A stretch of DNA of 12,513 nucleotides from Methanobacteriota archaeon (GTDB taxonomy: Archaea > Thermoplasmatota > Thermoplasmata > RBG-16-68-12). This document shows positions 7,727 to 12,513 of this stretch, piece after piece. Below the pieces are notes generated by a model that did not search any database, was not told where the DNA came from, and saw only the letters and a program-made list of their open reading frames with translations. How positions within the stretch are numbered: position 1 is the stretch's first letter; each line of letters starts with the position of its first letter. Both the position numbers and the translations under genes were made by a program. The stretch lies in contig VBLV01000169.1 of NCBI GenBank assembly GCA_005879045.1, forward strand, positions 1 to 12,513, in the 5' to 3' direction.

Positions 7727-7728
<2 letters not shown>
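7723..7728 (-). promoter_or_regulatory. Shine-Dalgarno of gyrA, overlapping the gyrB stop
   Basis: The minus strand reads TAGGAGGACC then ATG. AGGAGG is a full Shine-Dalgarno three bases from the gyrA ATG (7719), and it begins within the gyrB stop codon TAG (7729-7727). This indicates coupled translation, giving the matched subunit supply needed for an A2B2 enzyme, and fixes the gyrA start. Confidence 0.85.
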
Positions 7729-9625
<1,897 letters not shown>

Positions 9626-9633
9626 CTATTTCG

Positions 9634-9641
9634 TAACCTCT
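9634..9641 (-). promoter_or_regulatory. Shine-Dalgarno of gyrB
   Basis: The minus strand reads AGAGGTTA with eight bases to the ATG at 9625. It is a good match to the anti-Shine-Dalgarno at normal spacing, and it identifies the ATG at 9625 as the start. Confidence 0.7.
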
Positions 9642-9670
9642 TAGAGCGCGTTTCGGTGCCCTCTCGCAGC

Positions 9671-9686
9671 CCATCCCGAAGGACGG
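9671..9686 (-). other. UUCG-tetraloop hairpin in the predicted gyrB leader
   Basis: The minus strand reads CCGTCC-TTCG-GGATGG, a six-pair stem (one G-U) closed by the very stable C(UUCG)G loop. It starts within a few bases of the transcription start predicted from the TATA box, so it would form the 5' end of the gyrB mRNA. Function is unknown; protection of the 5' end or control of gyrase expression is possible. Confidence 0.4.
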
Positions 9687-9705
9687 TCCAAGTAAGCGCT
9701 GGGCA

Positions 9706-9714
9706 TTTATAAAA
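9706..9714 (-). promoter_or_regulatory. TATA box for gyrB
   Basis: The minus strand reads TTTTATAAA, the best archaeal TATA box in the window. Centred at 9710, it predicts transcription start near 9683 and a leader of about 57 bases to the gyrB ATG. That contrasts with the leaderless-type spacing of coaBC, cysS and the epimerase. Confidence 0.7.
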
Positions 9715-9768
9715 GTTCGGAGGCCAGTTTCTATGGAGAAAACAGCCCTCTGCGGACGAGGTCTCTTC

Positions 9769-9812
9769 GGGGTCGACACCTTAAATACTATAGCACGGTC
9801 ATTTTCGACCCC
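9769..9812. repeat. 8-bp inverted repeat around an AT-rich core upstream of gyrB
   Basis: GGGGTCGA at 9769-9776 and its exact complement TCGACCCC at 9805-9812 are separated by 28 bases that include TTAAATACTATAG (9781-9793). Centre-to-centre distance is 36 bases. It could be a regulator-binding site flanking a second minus-strand TATA-like box (TATTTAAG), or a transcript hairpin at the 3' end of cysS. No U-run follows it on the minus strand, so an intrinsic terminator is not well supported. Confidence 0.4.
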
Positions 9813-9870
9813 TTATTCTTGATTCAGAGAACGTCGGATGGATGGGCAGAAATTTCGGCGGTGGCGGAGC

Positions 9871-11280
9871 TTACTTTCGCTTCCACCGGACCCCGTCGCG
9901 GGTATCCTCCAGGACGATGCCGACCGCCGCGAGGGCGTCGCGAATTCGGTCCGCGGTCGCGAAATCTTTCCGCTTGCGGGCGTCCTCTCGGAGTGCAACG
10001 ATCAGGTCGAGGAGACCTTCTACGAGGTCCGCGCCCCCCGCGGCCGGCTCGAGGATGCCCAGCACGTCTCCGAACGTCTGATACGCTCGAGCAGCGTCGT
10101 CGAGGGCGCCGCGCCCCACACCCGTTTCGAGGGCCTTGTTCACCACGCGTCCGTACTCGAAGATCACCGCGATGGCCTCCCGGGTGTTGAAGTCGTCCGA
10201 CATCGCCGCATCGAAATCCGCGAGAGCCTTCGTCGTCGCCACCATCAGCGAGTGATCCGCTTTCCCGGTGTCGGCCGCCCGGCGACGTTCCGCCTCGACC
10301 GTGCGCGTCGTCTCCCGAAGCCGCTCGTACGATCGCTTCGCCTCCTCGAGGAGCTCCGGCGCGAAGTCGATTGGCCCACGGTATTGGACGTTGATCAGGA
10401 AGAAGCGGATCACTTCGGGCTCGTAGAGCTTCAGCGCCGCTTTCACCGGCCAGTAATTGCCGAGGGACTTGTGCATCTCCTCCCCTTTCACGGTGACCAT
10501 GCCGCCGTGAATCCAGTATTTGACGAAGGGCGTGATTCCCGTGTACGCTTCGGCCTGGGCGATTTCCGACTCGTGGTGCGGGAACATTAGTTCCGTCGCC
10601 CCGCCATGCAGGTCGTATTGCGGTCCGAAGTGTCGGATCGTGATTGCAGTGTCCTCGATGTGCCATCCCGGCCGGCCTTTGCCCCACGGGCTGTCCCACC
10701 CGGGTTCGCCTGGCTTTTGCGCTCGCCAGAGGACGAAGTCGGCCGGATGCCTCTTCCGCTCCTCGATGGCGATGCGTGCCCCGGGACGTAGCGACTCGAC
10801 CTTTTGTCCGCTCAGCTTGCCCCAGCCGGAGAACGTAGTGGTGTCGTAGTAGACGCTCCCGTCCTCGGCGACGTACCCGTGTCCCTTCTGAATCAGTCCT
10901 TGGATCTGCTCGACGATGTCGTCGATGTAGTCGGTCGCGAACGCATACACGTCCACCGAATCACAGCGGAGCGCGTCCATCACCTCGAGGTACTCGCCGA
11001 AATACTGATTGACGATGTCCTTCCACCCGCGTCCGGTCTTCTGCATCTTCTCGATGATCCGGTCCTCGATGTCCGTGACGTTCTGCAAATAGAACAGGTG
11101 GTACCCTTTGTGGCGGAGGAAGCGGGCGACGACATCGAATGCGACGTAGGTCTTCGCATGGCCCATGTGCGTCTCGTCTTGCGGGGTGAGCCCGCAAACA
11201 AACATCGACACGCGGTTGGCATGGAGGGGAACGAACTCCTCCTTCTTCCGGGTGAGCGTGTTGTAGACTCGGATGGGCAT
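9871..11280 (-). CDS. cysS: Cysteinyl-tRNA synthetase (class I)
   Basis: Charges tRNA-Cys with cysteine. Numbered from the ATG at 11280 (469 residues, normal size). Seen: Cys29 zinc ligand in FVCGLTPQDETHMGH with the HIGH-type motif HMGH (38-41); the catalytic insertion; GRPGWHIEDTAI (202-213); HGGATELMFPHHESEIAQ (225-242) with the His and Glu zinc ligands; a KMSKS-type loop EMHKSLGN (268-275) keeping the second lysine; and a helical anticodon-binding C terminus. Oddities: the second zinc ligand, Cys in E. coli (WHIEC), is Asp210, and the KMSKS loop reads EMHKS. Start choice: an ATG at 11328 would add 16 residues, but a TATA-like box lies between it and 11280, about 30 bases before the latter, and homologues begin near the IRVYNTLTR motif. 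Monocistronic by appearance, divergent from the membrane-protein gene. Confidence 0.95.
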   Translation of the reverse strand: MPIRVYNTLTRKKEEFVPLHANRVSMFVCGLTPQDETHMGHAKTYVAFDVVARFLRHKGYHLFYLQNVTDIEDRIIEKMQKTGRGWKDIVNQYFGEYLEVMDALRCDSVDVYAFATDYIDDIVEQIQGLIQKGHGYVAEDGSVYYDTTTFSGWGKLSGQKVESLRPGARIAIEERKRHPADFVLWRAQKPGEPGWDSPWGKGRPGWHIEDTAITIRHFGPQYDLHGGATELMFPHHESEIAQAEAYTGITPFVKYWIHGGMVTVKGEEMHKSLGNYWPVKAALKLYEPEVIRFFLINVQYRGPIDFAPELLEEAKRSYERLRETTRTVEAERRRAADTGKADHSLMVATTKALADFDAAMSDDFNTREAIAVIFEYGRVVNKALETGVGRGALDDAARAYQTFGDVLGILEPAAGGADLVEGLLDLIVALREDARKRKDFATADRIRDALAAVGIVLEDTRDGVRWKRK

Positions 11281-11306
11281 CGCGCGGTCCGCATGAAGGC
11301 GGCGCG

Positions 11307-11314
11307 TATTAAGG
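11307..11314 (-). promoter_or_regulatory. TATA-like box for cysS
   Basis: The minus strand reads CCTTAATA. Its centre is about 30 bases before the ATG at 11280, predicting a transcript with almost no leader. It lies within the coding extension implied by the ATG at 11328, which argues against that longer start. Confidence 0.5.
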
Positions 11315-11420
11315 TTCTTGAGCGACATGCAGGGCGCGTCCGATTTTTTCAGAGTTTGTCAATCGCGATACATTTGATGCGCAAGACTTATGGACCCCGG
11401 GCCTGCAATGATGGCCGGCC

Positions 11421-12182
11421 ATGGCGGGTCTCTTCCCCTCCCGGCATCCGGCGAGCGGTCGCGTCTCCTGGCCCCGCGGACTCCAGCGGGCCGCCTTTCT
11501 TCTCGCTGCGAGCGTCGCACTCTTCTGGTCCTCCGTGGCATTCGGTCGATGGATGATTCCGATTCCGGATTCCGGTCCGATTTATGGAGACCTGCTGATT
11601 GCCTGGGTCGCCGTCCTCGTCCACATCTCCGCATGGCCGAACCTCTGGGCCGGACTGCGGGACCTCCGGGCTCGCGAACCCAACGGGGCAAGTATCCTCG
11701 TCGCATGGAGAGCGTTCCTGCTCACCGTCGTCGTGATCGTCGCCGCCGTCGCCATCCTCGTCTTCGAGTACCGGGCGATCGTGTCACCGGATGCGTGGAT
11801 GTTCATCCTGTACGTGACCGTCTTCCGGTACGTCGGTTGGTCGTTTGTCCCAATCCTGGCCCTCCAAGGCGTCCTCTTCGGTCGCGTCGCAAGCTACCTC
11901 GAACCGCGGTTTCGGTATCTCGCGGACGCCGGCGCGTTCGTCTTGTTCACTGTGGCCGCCGCGACGACCGGCGTCGTCCTCCAGAATCCCGGGGCAACCG
12001 CGTTCGCACAAGCTTGGAGCTTGGGCTCCGGAATCCTCCCGGCAGCGGCACTGGCGGGCTACGTCCTGATCGCTCTCGGGATGACCGCCCACTTGGCCCC
12101 GGCAACCTCGCGGTTCTCCGTGTGGTCGCGACGACGCCCGCGCGGGTCGTCAACCGAGCGCTCGCTCCAGGTCTTCCGTTAG
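11421..12182 (+). CDS. Unrecognised six-helix integral membrane protein
   Basis: 253 residues. I do not recognise the family. Hydrophobic segments at about 24-43, 56-78, 97-116, 125-152, 167-187 and 201-226, with a basic N terminus (R8, R14, R19, R23) and a basic C-terminal tail (R231-R247). By the positive-inside rule both ends are cytoplasmic. Loops are short; helix 4 is long and Trp/Tyr/Phe-rich (WMFILYVTVFRYVGWSFVP). No cofactor motif, signal-peptidase site or catalytic signature is evident. The long, regular hydrophobic pattern in this frame, and its absence from the overlapping Arg/Pro-rich frame at 11390-12232, supports this frame as the coding one. The ATG at 11421 has no Shine-Dalgarno; a weak ACTTATGG about 32 bases upstream may be the promoter. 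The 3' end overlaps the convergent PLP-enzyme gene by 33 bases. Confidence 0.75.
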   Translation: MAGLFPSRHPASGRVSWPRGLQRAAFLLAASVALFWSSVAFGRWMIPIPDSGPIYGDLLIAWVAVLVHISAWPNLWAGLRDLRAREPNGASILVAWRAFLLTVVVIVAAVAILVFEYRAIVSPDAWMFILYVTVFRYVGWSFVPILALQGVLFGRVASYLEPRFRYLADAGAFVLFTVAAATTGVVLQNPGATAFAQAWSLGSGILPAAALAGYVLIALGMTAHLAPATSRFSVWSRRRPRGSSTERSLQVFR

Positions 12183-12513
12183 GTCCTGAACGTCCTCGAG
12201 TCCGATCGAGAAGCGCACCAAGCCATCCGTGATTCCCTGCTTCTCCCGCTGTTCCTTCGGCACGCTCGCGTGGGTCATCGATGCCGGGTGCTCGATCAAC
12301 GACTCGACGCCGCCAAGGCTCTCGGCCGGCACGATCACCTCGAGCCGTTTGAACCGCTCGACGATCCGGGACGGATCGCGAACCTCGAAGCTCAGCATCC
12401 CGCCGAAGCGACGCATCTGTTTCTTGGCAATCGCGTGACCGGGATCGTCGGGGAGGCCGGGATAATGGACATTCGCAACGGCTTTGTGTGTCTTCAGGAA
12501 TTTTGCCATGGCT
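12150..12513 (-). CDS. Cystathionine gamma-synthase/gamma-lyase family PLP enzyme, C-terminal fragment
   Basis: The C-terminal 120 residues of a fold-type I PLP enzyme of the Cys/Met metabolism family; the frame is open at the right edge, so the catalytic lysine and most of the enzyme lie outside. Counting from the in-frame Met at 12509: VHYPGLPDDPGHAIAKKQM (14-32), FGGMLSFEV (35-43), AESLGGVESLIEHPA (62-76), MTHASVP (78-84) and GITDGLVRFSIGLED (91-105), the last containing the Arg that in this family binds the substrate carboxylate. The motifs match cystathionine gamma-synthase/gamma-lyase closely. Synthase, lyase and homocysteine/methionine lyase activities cannot be separated from this part. 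Its stop lies 33 bases inside the 3' end of the convergent membrane-protein gene. Nearby cysS could reflect sulfur amino acid metabolism, but the genes are on separate transcripts. Confidence 0.93.
   Translation of the reverse strand, partial: AMAKFLKTHKAVANVHYPGLPDDPGHAIAKKQMRRFGGMLSFEVRDPSRIVERFKRLEVIVPAESLGGVESLIEHPASMTHASVPKEQREKQGITDGLVRFSIGLEDVQDLTEDLERALG

Larger units (their letters stand above)
9626..9870. other. 245-base intergenic region between cysS and gyrB
   Basis: The longest gene-free stretch in the window. From the gyrB side it holds the Shine-Dalgarno, a UUCG hairpin (9671-9686), a TATA box (9706-9714) and an AT-rich core (9779-9793) inside an 8-bp inverted repeat (9769-9776 and 9805-9812). 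The remaining bases up to the cysS stop (9814-9870) show no tRNA, repeat, open frame with coding character or clear U-run terminator on the minus strand. Confidence 0.6.

Noticed and set aside
9769..9812. Intrinsic terminator for cysS
   Set aside because: The inverted repeat has a 28-base loop and no U-run follows on the minus strand; left as a repeat of unknown role.
11343..11349. T-run as a terminator
   Set aside because: It lies on the plus strand between two divergent genes, so no plus-strand transcript is expected to end there; more likely part of the AT-richer promoter region.
11390..12232. Plus-strand frame of 280 codons overlapping the membrane-protein gene
   Set aside because: Arg/Pro-rich with no hydrophobic segments; the 11421-12182 frame has six regular membrane helices and a sensible tail.

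Overview
The window is a GC-rich, densely packed stretch of archaeal chromosome. Three things point to Archaea. There is an archaeal-type pantoate kinase next to a CoaBC/Dfp fusion, which is archaeal CoA synthesis. TATA-like boxes sit about 27-34 bases before most starts, with little or no leader. A bacterial-type gyrB-gyrA pair is present, as in many Euryarchaeota and Thermoplasmatota. A Thermoplasmatota-like lineage is my best guess, but it is inferred from gene content only. I see no rRNA, tRNA, insertion sequence, CRISPR array or phage gene.

Layout. (1) Positions 1-2053, minus strand: coaBC followed by pantoate kinase, overlapping by 17 bases; the kinase runs off the left edge. Together they cover pantoate to 4'-phosphopantetheine except the step that makes phosphopantothenate. 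(2) Positions 2172-5255, plus strand: folC, nth (endonuclease III, overlapping folC by 26 bases and using a TTG start), then an enolase-superfamily dipeptide epimerase with its own promoter-like box. folC and coaBC diverge from a 118-base promoter region. (3) Positions 5262-9625, minus strand: gyrB then gyrA, 7 bases apart and linked by a strong Shine-Dalgarno. gyrA converges on the epimerase gene with a 6-base gap. (4) Positions 9626-9870: a 245-base intergenic region, the longest in the window, holding the gyrB promoter, a UUCG hairpin and an AT-rich core inside an 8-bp inverted repeat. (5) Positions 9871-11280, minus strand: cysS. (6) Positions 11421-12182, plus strand: an unrecognised six-helix membrane protein. 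Its 3' end overlaps by 33 bases the convergent 3' end of a cystathionine gamma-synthase/lyase-family gene that enters from the right edge.

The most notable points are departures within familiar genes. gyrA is split between two frames in its C-terminal beta-pinwheel, and a short stretch of blade 4 seems to be missing as well. The active-site His of the CoaC decarboxylase domain is Tyr. The gyrase quinolone-pocket positions are Leu (GyrA) and Pro/Arg (GyrB). One Cys zinc ligand of CysS is Asp. gyrB differs from its neighbours in having a leader of about 57 bases and a Shine-Dalgarno. I found no convincing new multi-gene system. The least explained items are the membrane protein, the epimerase substrate and the intergenic structure upstream of gyrB.
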